In this document: piece after piece, positions 24,028 to 38,059 of the stretch
Layout: each line of letters opens with the position of its first letter
Numbering within the stretch: the stretch's first letter is position 1
Assembly (NCBI RefSeq): GCF_026212465.1
Contig: NC_080052.1
Location: 15,659,729-15,723,728, forward strand
Source: Amaranthus tricolor
Taxonomy: Eukaryota > Streptophyta > Magnoliopsida > Caryophyllales > Amaranthaceae
Length of the DNA stretch: 64,000 nucleotides
Direction of reading: 5' to 3'
Position numbers and translations under genes: made by a program
The notes under the pieces: generated by a model
The model's input: only the letters and a program-made list of their open reading frames with translations
The model's database searches: none
What the model was told of the DNA's origin: nothing

Positions 24028-24241
24028 AGTGATCTTTGATTAACCAAATATCCATCTTAGAGTGTCCTTAAGGTGAGATCAAAATAAGAAAAGTATTTTG
24101 TTCATGAATTTTCCAATTAATCTATTATATTTTTCATATTGCAACTATTTAATTTTTATCCTTTTGGAGAATATTGGCCTTGTAAAGGGTAATGGAGAGA
24201 ATTGTTGTAACTAGACTTGGGAAAGTCTAGGGGAGAATTAG

Positions 24242-24399
24242 GAAGCTTCTAGTGAAGCTAGAGAAGAGAATAGCTTTGAGTAAAGCTAAGAGAAAACTTC
24301 GAGTGAAGTGTGAGAAAGAGAAGGAGAAAAAGAAGTGGCCTAGAGAATAGAGAAGCTTCGAGTGAAGCACCTAGAGAATAGAGAAGCTTCGAGAGAAGC
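24242..24399 (+). repeat. Cluster of short inverted repeats in LTR (element 2, right)
   Basis: Counterpart of 16916-17072, with the same AGCTT(C/T)(G/T)AGTGAAGC hairpin units. Confidence 0.7.
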
Positions 24400-24659
24400 A
24401 AATTGTTTTATGTAATTGTGACAAATTGCCTAAAACATATTGGAGAATTTTGAAATCCCAGGGGGTCGTGATTTTTCCTTCTTATTAGGCCAAGAAGGTT
24501 TCCACGTAAAATCGTTGTCTCCTTTTATCTTTTCCGTTTCAAGTTTAAGTTTTATTTTCTTGCTAAATTCCGCAAAAGCAGGGCTCAAATTCTTAAACTT
24601 GTAATACAACAGTTCACCCCCCCTCTTGTTGCGTTCGTCCATCTCTTCATATTTCAACA

Positions 24660-24664
24660 GTACA
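24660..24664. repeat. Target site duplication, element 2 (right)
   Basis: GTACA, identical to 16074-16078. A few bases later the monomer has lost about 50 bp (CACAACA joins ATAGTCATACG). Confidence 0.9.
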
Positions 24665-27600
24665 CAACAATAGTCATACGCTTGAAATTACGTGCTAAGT
24701 TGCATTTTTAAGTTTTTTTTAAATGTTTTCGAAAGTTTCTCGCATAAAGCGGTTCAAACTGAGTTTGTTTGGCATTAAATTTGGCACACAATTTTACTTT
24801 GTATATATTATTTTATTAAAATGGTTGGAATCGAAAACAATATTCCTATGCTTGGAATTACTTGCTAAGTTGCATTTTTGAGATTTTTTTAGCGTTTTTA
24901 GCACATTCTCAAATAAAGTGGTTCAAACTTGGTTTGTTTGGCACGAAACTTGGCACACAACACTATTCAGTACCTGTTATTGTGCTGAAATGGTTTGAAT
25001 CGAAAAGAAAAGTCATATACTTGAAATTACATGATAAGTTGCGTTTTTGAGATTTTTTAAGCGTTATTGGCACTTTCTCGCAATAAGTAGTTCAAACTTG
25101 GTGTGTTTGGCACGAAACTTGGCAGACAACACTATTTCGTATATGTTATTGTTTTCAAATGGTAAGAATTGAACACATTAGTCATATGCTCGAAATTACG
25201 TGATAAGTTGCATTTTTATGGTTTTTTTAAGCGTTTTAAACACTTTCTCGCATAAAGTGGTTCAAACTTGGTTTGTTTTGCATGAAACTTGGCACACAAC
25301 ACTATTCGGTGTATGTTATTGTGCTGAAATGGTTGGAATAAAAAATAATAGTCAGATGCTTGAAATTACGTGATAAGTTTCGTTTTTGAGGTTTTTTAAG
25401 GGTTTTTGACACTTTCTCGCATAAAGTTGTTCAAACATGGTTTGTTTGGCACGAAACATGGCACACAACACTATTCGGAATACGTTATTGTGCTCAAATG
25501 ATTAGAATCGAAAACAATAGTCAAATGCTTGAAATTACGTGATAAGTTGTGTTTCTAAGGTTTTTTAAGCGTTTTTGACATTTTCTCGCATAAATTGGTT
25601 CCAACTTTGTTTGTTTGGTGCGAAACTTGGCACACAACACTTTTTTGTATATATTATTGTATTGAAATGGTTAGAATCGGAAACAATAGTCATATGTTAG
25701 AAATTACGTGCTAAGTTGCATTTTTGAGGTTTTTTTAGCGTTTATAGCACTTTCTCACATAAAGTGATTCAAACTTGGTTTATTTGGCACGATTCTTGGC
25801 ACACAACACTATTTTATGTATGTTATTGTGTTGAAATTTTTGAAATTGAAAAACACTAGAGATATGCTTTAAATTACATGCTAAGTTACATTTTTCAGAT
25901 TTTTTAAGTGTTTTTGGCACTTCGTCGGATAAAGTGGTTCAAACTTGGTTTGTTTGGCACGAAACTTGGCACAAAACACTATTTAGTATATGTTATTCTG
26001 CTGAAATGGTTAGAATTGAAAAAAATAGTCATATGTTTGAATTTACGTGCTATGTTGCGCTTTTTAGGTTTTTTTAAGCGTTTTTGGCACTTTCTCGCAT
26101 AAAGTGGTTCAAACTTGGTTAGTTTGGCGTGAAACTTGGCACACAAGACTATTCGGTATATGTTATTATGCTGAAATGGTTTGAATCGAAAAAAAAGTCA
26201 TATGCTTGAAATTACGTGATAAGTTGCGTTTTTCAGGTTTTTAAGCGGTTTTGGCACTTTCTCGCAAAAAATTGGTTCAAACTTGGTTTGTTTGGCACGA
26301 AATATGGCACACAACACTATTCAGTATACGTTATTGTGCTTAAATTGTTGGAATAAAAAACAATTGTCATATGCATGAAATTACGTGTTAAGTCACGTTT
26401 TTGAGGTTTTTTAAGCGTTTTCTGCACTTTCTCGCATAAAGCGGTTCAAACTTGGTTTGTTAAGTGCGAAACATGACACAAAAAACCATTCGGTATATCA
26501 TATTGTGCTGAAATGGTTTAAATCGAAAACAATAGTCATATGCTTGAAATTACGTGATAAGTTGCGTTTTTGTGTTTTTATGGATGTTTTTGACACTATC
26601 TCGCATAAAGCGAATTAAACTAGGTTTGTTTGGCATTAAACTTGGCACACAACACTATTTGGTATATATTATTGCATTGAAATGGATAGAATCGAAAACA
26701 ACAGTCATATGCTTTAATTTCTATGCTAATTTTTGTTTTTTAAGTTTTTTTTTCGTGTTTTTGTCACTTTCTCGCACAAAGTGGTTGAAACTTGGTTTGT
26801 TAGGAACGAAACTTGGTACACAACACTATATGGTATATGTTAATCTGTTGAAATGGTTAACATCGAAAATTAAAGACATATGCTTAAAATTACGTGATAA
26901 GTTGTGTTTTTGAGTTTTTATAAGCGTTTTTGACACTTTCTCGCATAAATTGGTCTAAATTTGGTTTGTTTGACAACACTATTCGGTATATGTTATTGTG
27001 TTGTAATGGATAGAATCGAAAACAATAGTATTATGCTTGAAATTACGTGATAAGTTGCGTGTTTGAGCTTTTTGAAGCGTTTTTGACACTTTCTCGCGTA
27101 AAGTGGTTCAAACTTGGTTTGTTTGGCACGAAACTTGGCACACAACACTATTCGGTATATGATATTGTGTTGTAATGGATAGAATCGAAAACAATAGTCT
27201 TATGCTTGAAATTATGTGCTAAGTTGATTTTTTGAAGTTTTTTAGCGTTTTTGGCACTTTCTCGCATAAAGTGGTTTAAACTTGGTTTGTTTGGCGCGAA
27301 ACTTGGCACACAACACTATTCAATATATGTTAATGTGCTGAAATGGTTAGAATTGAAAAAAATAGTCATATGCTTGAATTTACGTGCTATGTTGCGTTTT
27401 TTAGTTTTTTAAACGTTGTTGACACTTTCTTGCATAAAGCGGTTCAAACTGGGTTTGCATGGCGCGAAACTTGGCACACAACACTATTCGATATATGTTA
27501 TTGTGTTGAAATTATTAGAATCAATAACAATAGTGGTATGCTTGAAAGAACGTGTTAAGTTGCGTTTTTGAGTTTTTTTAAGCGTTTTTGGCACTTTCTC

Positions 27601-30600
27601 GCATAAAGTGGTTCAACTTGGCTTTTTTTTTTTTTGGCGCGAAACATGGCACACAACACTATTCGGTATATGTTATTATGTTGAATAGGTTTGAATCGAA
27701 AACGGTACTCATATGCTTGAAATTATGTGCTAAGTTGCGTTTTTGAGTTTTTCTAAACGTTTTTAACACTTTCTCGCATAAAATGGTTGAAACTAGGTTT
27801 GTTTGGCATTAAACTTGGCACACAACACTATTTGGTATAAATTATTGTATTGAAATGGTTAGAATCAAAAACAATAGTCATATGCTTTAAATTACGTGCT
27901 AATTGTCGTTTTTGATGTCTTTTTCGCGTTTTTCACACTTTCTCACATAAAGTGGTTTAAATTTGGTTTGTTAGGAACGTAACTGGGTACAAAACACTAT
28001 ATGGTATATGTTATTGTGTTGAAATGGTTAGCATTGAAAACTATAGTCATATGCTTGAAATTACATGACAAGTTGCGTTTTTGAGGTTTTTTAAACGTTA
28101 TTGGCACTTTCTCGCATAAAGTGGTTCAAACGTGGTTTGTTTGGCATGAAACTTGGCACACAACACTATTCATATATGTTGTTCTGTTAAAATGGTAAGA
28201 ATTGAAAATACTAGTCATATGTTTTAAATTACGTGCTAACTTTCGTTTTTTGAGGTTTTTCAAGCCGTTTTGGCACTTTCTCGCATAAAACAGTTCAAAC
28301 TTGGTTTGTTTTGTACGAAACATGGCCTACAACACTATTCGGTATATGTTATTGTTCTGAAATGATTAGAATAAAAACCAATAGTCATACACTTTAAATT
28401 ACGTGCTAAGTTGCGTTTTGTGGTGTTTTTAAAGCGTTTTTGGCACTTTCTTGCATAAAGTGGTTCAAAATTGGATTGTTTGGCACAAACTTTGTACACT
28501 ACACTATATGGAGTATGTTATTGTGTTGAAATGGTTATAATCCTAAACAATAATGATATGCTTGAAATTCCGTGCTAAGTTGCGTTTTTGAGGTTTTTTA
28601 AGCGTTTTTAGCACTTTCTCGCATAAAGTGCTTCAAACAGTTTATTTGGCACGAAACTTGGCACACAACACTATTTCATATAGGTTACTGTGTTAAAATG
28701 GTTAGAATCGGAAACAATAGTCATATGCTAGAATTTACGTGCTAAGTTGTCTTTTTAGGTTTTTTTTAGCGTTTATGGCACTTTCTCCAATAAGTTTGTT
28801 CAAACATAGTTTTTTTGGCACGAAACTTTGCACAAAACATTATTCAGTATATGTTATTGTGCTGAAATGGTATGAAGCGAAAACAAAAGTCATAAGCTTG
28901 AAATTACGTGATAAGTTGCGTTTTTGAGGTTTTTTTAAGCGTTTTTGGCACTTTCTCGCATAAAGTGGTTTAAACTTGGTTTGTTTGGCACTATACATGG
29001 CATATAACCCTATTCGGTATATGTTATTATCCTGAATTGGTTGGAATCGAAAACAATAGTCATACGCTTGAAATTACGTGGTAAGTTGCGTGTTTGAGGT
29101 TTTTTATGCGTTTTTGACACTTTCTCGCATAAAGTGGTTCAAACTTTATTTGTTTTGACACGAAACTTGGCACACAACACTATTCGGTATATGTTATTGT
29201 GTTGTATTGGATAGAATCGAAAACAATAGTGTTATGCTTGAAATTACGTGCTAAGTTGCGCTTTTGAGGTTCTTTAGCGTTTTTGGTACTTTCTCGTATA
29301 AACTGGTTTAAACTTGGTTTGTTTGGCGCGAAACTTGACACACAACACTATTCGGTATATGTTATTGTGCTGAAATAGTTAGAATTGAAAACAATAGTCA
29401 CATGCTTGAATTTACGTGCCAAGTTGCTTTTTTTGTTTTATAAACGTTTTTGACACTTTCTTGCATAAAGCGGTTCAAACTGGGTTTGTTTGGCATGAAA
29501 CTTGGCACACAACACTATTCGGTATATTTTATTGTGTTGAAATGGTTAGAATCAAAAACAACAGTGTTATGCTTTAAATTACGTGTTAAGTTGCGTTTTT
29601 GAGGTTTTTTAAGCGTTTTTGGCACTTTCCCACATAAAGTGGTTAAACTTGGTTTGTTTGGCGCGAAACATGGCACACAATACTATTCGGTATATATTAT
29701 AGTGTTGAATAGGTTTCAATCGAAAACAATAGTCATATGCTTGAAATTATGTGCTAAGATGCGTTTTTGAGTTTTTTTAAACGTTTTTGTCACTTTCTCA
29801 TATAAAACGGTTGAAACTAGGTTGGTTTGGCATTAAACATGGCTCACAGTACTATTTGGTATATATTATTGTATTGAAATGCTTAGAATCGGAAGCAATA
29901 GTCATATGCTTTAAATTACGTGCTAATTTTTGTTTTTGAAGTTTTTTTCGCATTTTTTACACTTTCTCACATAAAGTGGTTTAAATTTGGTTTGTTAGGA
30001 ATGTAACTTGGTACACAAAACTATATGGTATATGTTATTGTGTTAAGATGGTTAGCATCAAAAATTATAGTCATATGCTTGAAATTACATGACAAGTTGC
30101 GTTTTTGAAAAGTTTTAAACGTTTTTGGCATTTTCTCGCATAAAGTGGTTCAAACTTAGTTTGTTTGGCGAGATAAAAACACAACACTTTTGGGTATACA
30201 ATATTATGCCGAAATGGTTTGAATCGAAAACAAAAGTCATATGGTGGAAAATACGTAATAAGTTGCGTTTTTTAGGTTTTTTATGCGTTTTTGACACTTT
30301 GTCGAATAAAGTGGTTCAAACTTGATTTGTTTGGCACGAAACATGGCACACAACACTATTTGGTATATGTTATTGTGCTAAAATTGTTGGAATCGAAAAA
30401 AATAGTCATATTCTTGAAATTACGTGATAAGTTGCGTTTTTGAGGTTTTTTAAGCGTTTTTTGACTCTTTCTCGCATAAAGTTGTTCAAACTTGGGGTGT
30501 TTGGCACGAAACATGGCACACAACACTATTTGGTATATGTTATTGTGTTTTAATAGTTAGGATCAAATACAGTATTCATATGCTTGAAATTACGTGCTAA

Positions 30601-33600
30601 GTTGCGTTTTTAAGGTTTTTTTTAGCGATTTTGACACATTGTCAAATAAAGTGGTTCAAACTTGATTTATTTGGCACGAAACTTGGGACACAACACTATT
30701 AGGTATATGTTGTTGTGCTAAAATGGTTGGAATAAAAAACAATAGTCATATGCTTGAAATTACGTGATAAGTTGTGTTTTTTAGGTTTTTTATGCGCTTT
30801 TGACACTTTCTCCCATAAAGTGGATCAAACTTGCTTTGTTTGGCACGAAACTTGGCACACATCACTATTCGTTATATGTTATTGTGCTGAAGTGGTTAGA
30901 ATTGAAAACAATAGTCATGTGCTTGAAATTACGTGCTAAGTTGCGCTTTTATGTTTTATTAAATGATTTCGAAACTTTCTCGCATAAAGCGGTTGTAACT
31001 GAGTTTGTTTGGCATTAAACTTGGCAAACAATATTATTTTGTATATATTATTGTATTATAATGGTTAGAATCAAAAACAATATTCATATGCTAGAAATTA
31101 CGTGCTAAGTTGCATTTTTGAGGTTTTTTTAGCGTTTTTAGCACATTCTCAAATAAAGTAGTTCAAACTTGGTTTGTTTGGCACGAAACTTGGCACACAA
31201 CACTATTCAGTATATTTTATTGTGCTGAAATGGTTTGAATGGAAAACAAAAGTCATATGCTTGAAATTACGTGATAAGTTGCGTTTTTGAGGTTTTTTAA
31301 GAGTTATTGGCACTTTCTGGCATAAAGTGGTTCAAACGTGGTTTGTTTGGCACGAAACTTGGTACACAACACTATTCGTATATGTTATTTTGTGAAAATG
31401 GTAAGAATTGAAAACACTAGTCATATGTTTTAAATTACGTGCTAACTTTCGTTTTTTGAGGTTTTTCAAGCCTTTTTGGCACTTTCTCGCAAAAAACAGT
31501 TTAACTTGGTTTGTTTGGCACGAAACATGGCCCATAACACTATTCGGTATATGTTATTTTTCTGAAATGGTTAGAAGCAAAAACAATAGTCGTATACTTG
31601 AAATTACGTGCAAAGTTGCGTTTTTGTGGTTTTTTTAAGCATTTTTGGCACTTTCTCGCATAAAGTGGTTCAAAATGAGATTATTTGGCACAAACTTGGT
31701 ACACAACACTATATGTTGTATGTTATTGTGTTGAAATGGTTATAATCCAAAACATTAGTCATATGCTTGAAATTCCGTGCTAAGTTGCGTTATTGAAGTT
31801 TTTTAACTATTTTTGGCACTTTCTAGGATAAAGTGGTTCAAACTTAGATTATTTGGCACGAAACTTGGCACACAGCACGATTTCATATAGGTTACTATGT
31901 TACAATGGTTAGAATCGGAAATAATAGTCATATGCTAGAATTTACGTGCTAAGTTGTATTTTTGAGGTTTTTTTTAGCGTTTTTGGCACTTTCTCCAATA
32001 CTTAGTTTGTTTGGCACGAAACATTCCACACAACATTATTCAGTATATGTTATTGTGCTGAAATGGTTAGAATTGAAAACAAAAGTCGTATGCTTGAAAT
32101 TACGTGATAAGTTGCGTTTTTGAGGTTTTTTAAGCGTTTTTGGCACTTTCTCGCATAAAGTGATTCAAACATTGTTTCTTTGGCACTATACATGGCACAC
32201 AACACTATATGGTGTATGTTATTGTGTTGAAATGGTTGGAATCGAAAACAATAGTCATATGCTTGAAATTTCGTACTAAGTTGCGTTATTGAGGTTTTTT
32301 TAGTATTTTTGGAACTTTCTCGCATAAAGTGCTTCAAACTTGGTTTGTGTCGCACAAAACTTGGCACACAACACTATTTGGTATATGTTATTGTGTTGTA
32401 ATGGTTAGAATCGACAACAATAGTCATATGCTTTGAAATTACTTGCGAAGTTGCGTTTTTGGCACTTTCTCGCATAAATTGCTTTAAACTTGGTTTGTTT
32501 GGCGCGAAACTTGGCACACAACACTATTCGGTATATATGTGATTTAGCTGAAATGGTTAGAATTGAAAACAATAGTCATATGCTTGAATTTAATTGCTAA
32601 GTTTCGTTTTTGAGTTTTTTAAACGTGTTTAACACTTTCTTGCATAAAGCGATTCATACTGGGTTTGTTTGGCACGAAACCTGGCACACAACTCTATTCA
32701 GTATATCTTATTGTGCTGAAATGGTTAGAATAAAAAACAATAGTCTTATGCTTGAAATTACGTGTTAAGTTGTGTTTTTGACGTTTTTTAAGCGCTTTTG
32801 GTACTTTCTCACATAAAGAAGTTCAAATTCGTTTGTTTGGCGCGAAACATGGCACACAACACTATTCAGTATATGTTGTTGTGTTGAATAGGTTTGAATC
32901 GAATACAACAATCATATGGTTAAAATTACGTGCTAAGTAGCGTTTTTGAGTTTTTTTAAACATTTTTGACACTTTCTCGCATAAAACGGTTAATACTAGG
33001 TTTGTTTGGCATCAAACTTGGCACACAACACTATTTGGTATATATTAATGTACTGAAATGGTTAGAATCGAAAACAATAGTCATATGCTTGAAATTACGT
33101 GCTAAGTTGCGTTTTTGAGGTTTTCTTTTGCGTTTTTGGCACTTTCTCCCATAAAAATGGCACACAACACTTTTCGGTTGTTGTGCTGAAATGGATGCAA
33201 TCAAAAGCGATAGTCATATGGTTAATATTACTTGCGAAGTTGCGTTTTTGTGGTTTTTTTTTAGCGTTTTTCGTACTTTCTCGCATAAAGTGGTTTAAAC
33301 TTGGTTTGTTTTTGCACGAAACTTTGTACAAAACACTATATGGTGTATGTTATTCTGTTGAAATGGTTATAATCGAACACAATAGTCATATGCTTTAAAT
33401 TTTTTGCTAAGTTGTGCTTTTGAGGTTTTTTTAACGTTTTTGGAACTTTCTCGCATAAAGTGGTTCAAACTTGATTTGTTTGGCACGAAACGTTGCACCC
33501 AACACTTTTTCGTATATGTTATTGTGTTGAGATAGTTTTCAATCCAAAAAAAAAAAGTCATATGCTTGAAATTACGTGCTAAGTAGCGTTTTTGAGGTTT

Positions 33601-36600
33601 TTTAAGCGTTTTTAGCACTTTCTTGCATAAAGTTGTTCAAACTTGGTTTGTTTGACACGAAACATGGAACACAACAGTATTTGGTATATGTTATTGTATT
33701 GAAATGGTTAGAATCGAAAACAATAGTCATATGCTTGAAATTACGTGCTAAGATGCTTTTTTTGAGGTTTTTTAAAGCGTTTTTGGCACTATCTCACATA
33801 AAGTGGTTCAAACTTGGTTTGTTTGGCACGAAACATGGCATACAACACTATTTGTTCTATGTTGTTGTGCTGAAATTGATAGAATCAAAAACAATAGTCG
33901 TATGCTTAAAATTACGTGCTAAGTTGTGTTTTTGAGGTTTTTTAAGCGCTTTTGGCAATTTTTCGTATAAAGTGGCTTAAGCATTGATTGTTTGGCTGAA
34001 ACTTGGCATGAAACAGTATTTGGTATATATAATTGTGCTGAAATTGTTAAAATTGAAAACAATATTCATATTCTTGAAATTACGTCCTAAGTTGCGTTTT
34101 TGAGGTTTTTAAGCGTTTTTGGCACTTTCTCGTATAAAATGGTTCAAATTTGGGTTGTTTGGCACGAAACATGGCACACAACACTATTTCGTGTACATTA
34201 TTGTGGTGAAATAGTTATAAATCGAAAAAAATGGTCATATGTTTAAAATTACGTGCTAAGTTGCGTTTTTGAGGTTTTTTAAGCGTTTTTGGCACTTTCT
34301 CGCGTAAACTGGTTCAAATATGGTTTGTTTGGCACGAAACTTGGAACACAACACTATTCGGTATATGTTATTGCGTTGAAATGGTTAGAATAGAAAAAAT
34401 AGTCATATGCTCGAAATTACGTGGTAAGTTGCATTTTTGAGGTTTTTTTTTGTCTTTTTTGCACTTTATCGCATAAAGTGGTTAAAATTTTTTTTTAAGA
34501 ACAAAACACTATTTGGTATATATTACTGTGCTGAAATGATTAGAATGGAAAACAATAATAGTATACTCGAAATTACGTGCTAAGTTGGTGGTTTTTTTTT
34601 GCGTTTTTAGTAGTTTTTCGCATCAAGTGGTGAAAACATGCTTTGTTTGGCACGAAACATGGCACATAACACTATTCGGTATATGTTTTGTGCTAATATG
34701 GTTAGAATCAAAAAAAATAGTCATATGCTTGAAATTACGTGCTAAGTTGCGCTTTTGAGGTTTTTAAGCGCTTTTGGCACATTCTCGCATAAAGTTGTTC
34801 AAACTTGGATTGTTTGGCACGAAACTTGGCACGAAATACTATTTGGTATATGTTATTGTTTTGAAATAGTTGGAATTGAAAACAATAGTCATATGCTTGA
34901 AATTACATGCTGAGTTGCGTTTTTGAGGTTTTTTAAGCATTTTTGGCACTTTCTCGCTCAAAGTGGTTCAAACTTGTTTCGTTTGGCACGAAACTTGGCA
35001 CACAACTATTCGGTATATGTTATTGTGCTGAAATGGTTGGAATCGAAAACAATAGACATATGTTTAAAATTACGTGATAAGTTGCGTTTTTGAGTTTTTA
35101 AGTGTTTTTGACATTTTCTCGCATAAAGTGGTTCAAACATGGTTTGTTAGGCACGAAACTTATCACACAATAGTATTTGGTATATATTATTGTATGGAAA
35201 AGGATAGAATGGAATACAATAGTCATATGCTGTGCTAAGTAGTGTTTTTGAGATTTTTTTTTTCATTTTTGGCACTTTCTTGCATGAAATGGTTCAAACT
35301 TTGTTTGTTTGGCACGAAGCATGGCACTCAACACTATTTGGTATATGTTATTGTGCTGAAATGGTTAGAATTAAAAACAATACTCATATGCTTGAAATTA
35401 CATGCTAAGTTGCGTTTTTGAGGTTTTTCAAAGAGTTTTTGGCACTTTCTAGCATAAAATAGTTCAAACTTGGTTTGCTTGGCGCGAAACTTGGCACACA
35501 ACACTATTTCATATCTGTCATTGTGTTTAAATAGTTAGAATGGAAAAAAATAGTCATATGCTTGGAATCACGTACTAAGTTGCGTTTTTGAGGTTTCTTA
35601 AACGTTTTTGGCACTTTCTAGCATGAAGTGGTTCAAACTTGTTTCGTTTGGCACCAAACTTGGTACACAACACTATTCGGTGTATGTTATTGTGCTGAAA
35701 TGGTTAGAATCAAAAATAATAATCATATGCCTTAAATTACGTGCTAAGTTGCGTTTTTGTGGTTTTTTAAAGCGTCTTTGGAACTTTCTAGCATAAAGTG
35801 GTTCAAACTTTGTTTGTTTGGCACGAAATTTGGCACACAAAACTATTTCGTATCTATTATTGTGTTTAAATGCTTAGAATGGAAAATGATAGTCATATGC
35901 TAGAAAGCACGTGCTAAGTCGCATTTTGAAGTTTTTAAAGCGTTTTTGGCACTTTCTCGCATAAAGTTGATCAAATTCCTTTGGCACGCAACTTGGGACA
36001 CAACACTATTCGGTATATGTTATTGTGCTGAAATGGTTAGAATCGAAAACAATAGACATATGCTTAAAATTAAGTGATAAGTTGCGTTTTTGAGTTTTTT
36101 TAAGTGTTTTTGACACTTTCTCGCATAAAGTGGTTCAAACTTGGTTTGTTAGCCACGAAACTTGGCACACAACAATATTTGGTATATATTATTTTATGGA
36201 AAAGGTTAGAATCGAAAACAATAGTCATATGTTGCAAATTACGTGTTAAGTTGTGTTGTTGAGATTTTTTTTTTTCGTTGATGGCACTTTCTCGCACAAA
36301 GTCGTTCAAACTTTACTTGTTTGGCACGAAACATGCCACAGAACCCTATTAGGTATATGTTAATGTGCTGAAACGGTTAGAATCAAAAACAATACGTAAG
36401 TTGCGTTTTTTAAGTTTTTTTTAAGCATTTTTGGCACTTTGTAGCATAAAATGGTTCAAACTTGGTTTCTTTGGCACGAAACTTGGCACATAACACTATT
36501 TCGTATCTGCTATTGTGTTTCAATGGTTAGAATGGAAAACAATAATCCTATGCTTGAAATCACGTGCTAAGTTGCGTTTTTGAGGTTTTTAAAGGGGTTT

Positions 36601-38054
36601 TGGCACTTTCTCACATAAAGTGGTTCAAACTTGTTTCGGTTGGCACGAAATTTGGACCATAACACTATTTCGTATCTGTTATTGTGTTTAAATGGTTAGA
36701 ATGGAAAACAATATTCATATGCTTGAAATTACGTGCAAAGTTGCGTTTTTGGTACTTTCTCGCATAAAGTGGTTCAAACTTGTTTCGGTTGGATTGAAAC
36801 GTGGCACATAACACTATTTCGTATCTGTTATTGTGTTTAAATGGTTAGAATGGAAAACAATAGTCATCTGCTTGAAATCTCGTGCTAAGTTGCGATTTTG
36901 AGGTTTTTTAAGCGTTTTTGGCACTTTTTCGCATAAAGTGGTTCAAACTATTTCGTTTGGCACGAAACTTGGCACACAACACTATTCGGTATATGTTATT
37001 GTGCTAAAATGCTTAGAATCCAAAACCATAGACATATCCTTTTAATTACGTGATAAGTTGTGTTTTTGAGTTTTTTTAAGCGTTTTTGACACTTTCTCGC
37101 ATAAAGTGGTTCAAACTTGGTTCGTTAGGCACGAAAACTGGCACACAAGAGTATTTGGTAAATATTATTGTATGGAAAAGGTTAGAATCGAAAACAATAG
37201 TCATATGCTTAAAAATTTGTGCTATATTACGTTTTTGAGGTTTTTTTAAGCGTTTTTGGCACTTTCTAACATAAAATGGTTCAAACATGGTTTGTTTGGC
37301 ACGATACTAGGCACACAACAGTATTTGGTATACATTATTGTATGGAAAAGTTTAGAATCGAAAACAAGTGTCATATGCTTAAAATTATGTTTTATGTAGC
37401 GTTTTTGACGTTTTTTAAAGCATTTTTGGCACTTTCTAGTAGATAATGGTTCAAACTTGGTTTGTTTCGCACGAAACTTGGGACACAACACTATTTCGTA
37501 TCTATTATTGTGTTTAATTGATTAGAAGCAAAACAATACTCATATGCTTTAAATTACGTGCTAAGTTGCGTTTTTGAGGTTTTTTTAAGCGTTTTTGGCA
37601 CTTTCTAGGATAAAGTGGTTCAAATTTGGTTTGTTTGGCACGAAACTTGGCACACAACACTATTTCGTATCTGTTATTGTGTTGAAATGGTTAGAATTGA
37701 AAATAATAGTCATATGCGTAAAATTACGTGATAAGTTACATTTTTGAGTTTTTTTAAGCGTTTTTGGCACTTTCTCGCATAAAGTGGTTCAAACCTGGTT
37801 TGTTAGGCACGAAACTTGGCAAACAACAGTATTTTGGTATATATTATTGTATGGACAAGGTTAGAATCGAAAACGATAGTCATATGCTGCAAATTACATG
37901 CTAAGTTGTGTGTTTGAGAATTTTTTTTTCGTTTTTCGCACTTTCTCGCATAAAGTGGTTCAAACATTGTTTGTTTGGCGCGAAACATGGCACACAACAC
38001 TATTAGGTATATGTTATTGTGCTTAAATGTTTAGAATCAAAAATAATACTCATA

Positions 38055-38059
38055 TACTG
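38055..38059. repeat. Target site duplication, element 3 (left)
   Basis: TACTG before TGTTGGACC; matches 51153-51157. Confidence 0.9.

Larger units (their letters stand above)
16079..24659 (+). mobile_element. Sirevirus-type Ty1-copia retrotransposon, element 2
   Basis: An 8.6-kb element with 5' LTR 16079-17332, primer site 17335, gag, a strongly shortened pol, the envelope-like ORF, polypurine tract and 3' LTR 23402-24659, flanked by GTACA. The LTR start is shared with element 1 (TGTTGGCCTCTTAGG), so both belong to one family, but the LTR 3' parts differ. Pol carries two large internal deletions that remove integrase and most of RT, so the element could move only with proteins from relatives. 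Confidence 0.92.
23402..24659 (+). repeat. 3' LTR of element 2
   Basis: 1,258 bp, with termini as in 16079-17332. It retains an intact TATA box and the palindrome cluster. Confidence 0.92.
24660..38059 (+). repeat. Satellite array, block C (about 79 monomers)
   Basis: The same ~169-bp monomer in uniform orientation for 13.4 kb. Monomer variants recur in a fixed order, giving higher-order repeats: 27.1-28.0 kb matches 29.1-30.0 kb (offset about 2,030 bp), 28.1-29.9 kb matches 31.3-33.1 kb (offset about 3,200 bp), and 25.1-26.7 kb matches 3.6-5.3 kb. The 34-38 kb part carries monomer types also seen in block D (GTATGGAAAAGG type). No gene is supported inside; ORFs of 60-120 aa are by-products of the repeat. 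Confidence 0.95.

Noticed and set aside
24660..38059. Regular repeats considered as a CRISPR-like array
   Set aside because: The whole 169-bp unit is conserved with no unique spacers, and the context is a eukaryotic retrotransposon-rich genome.
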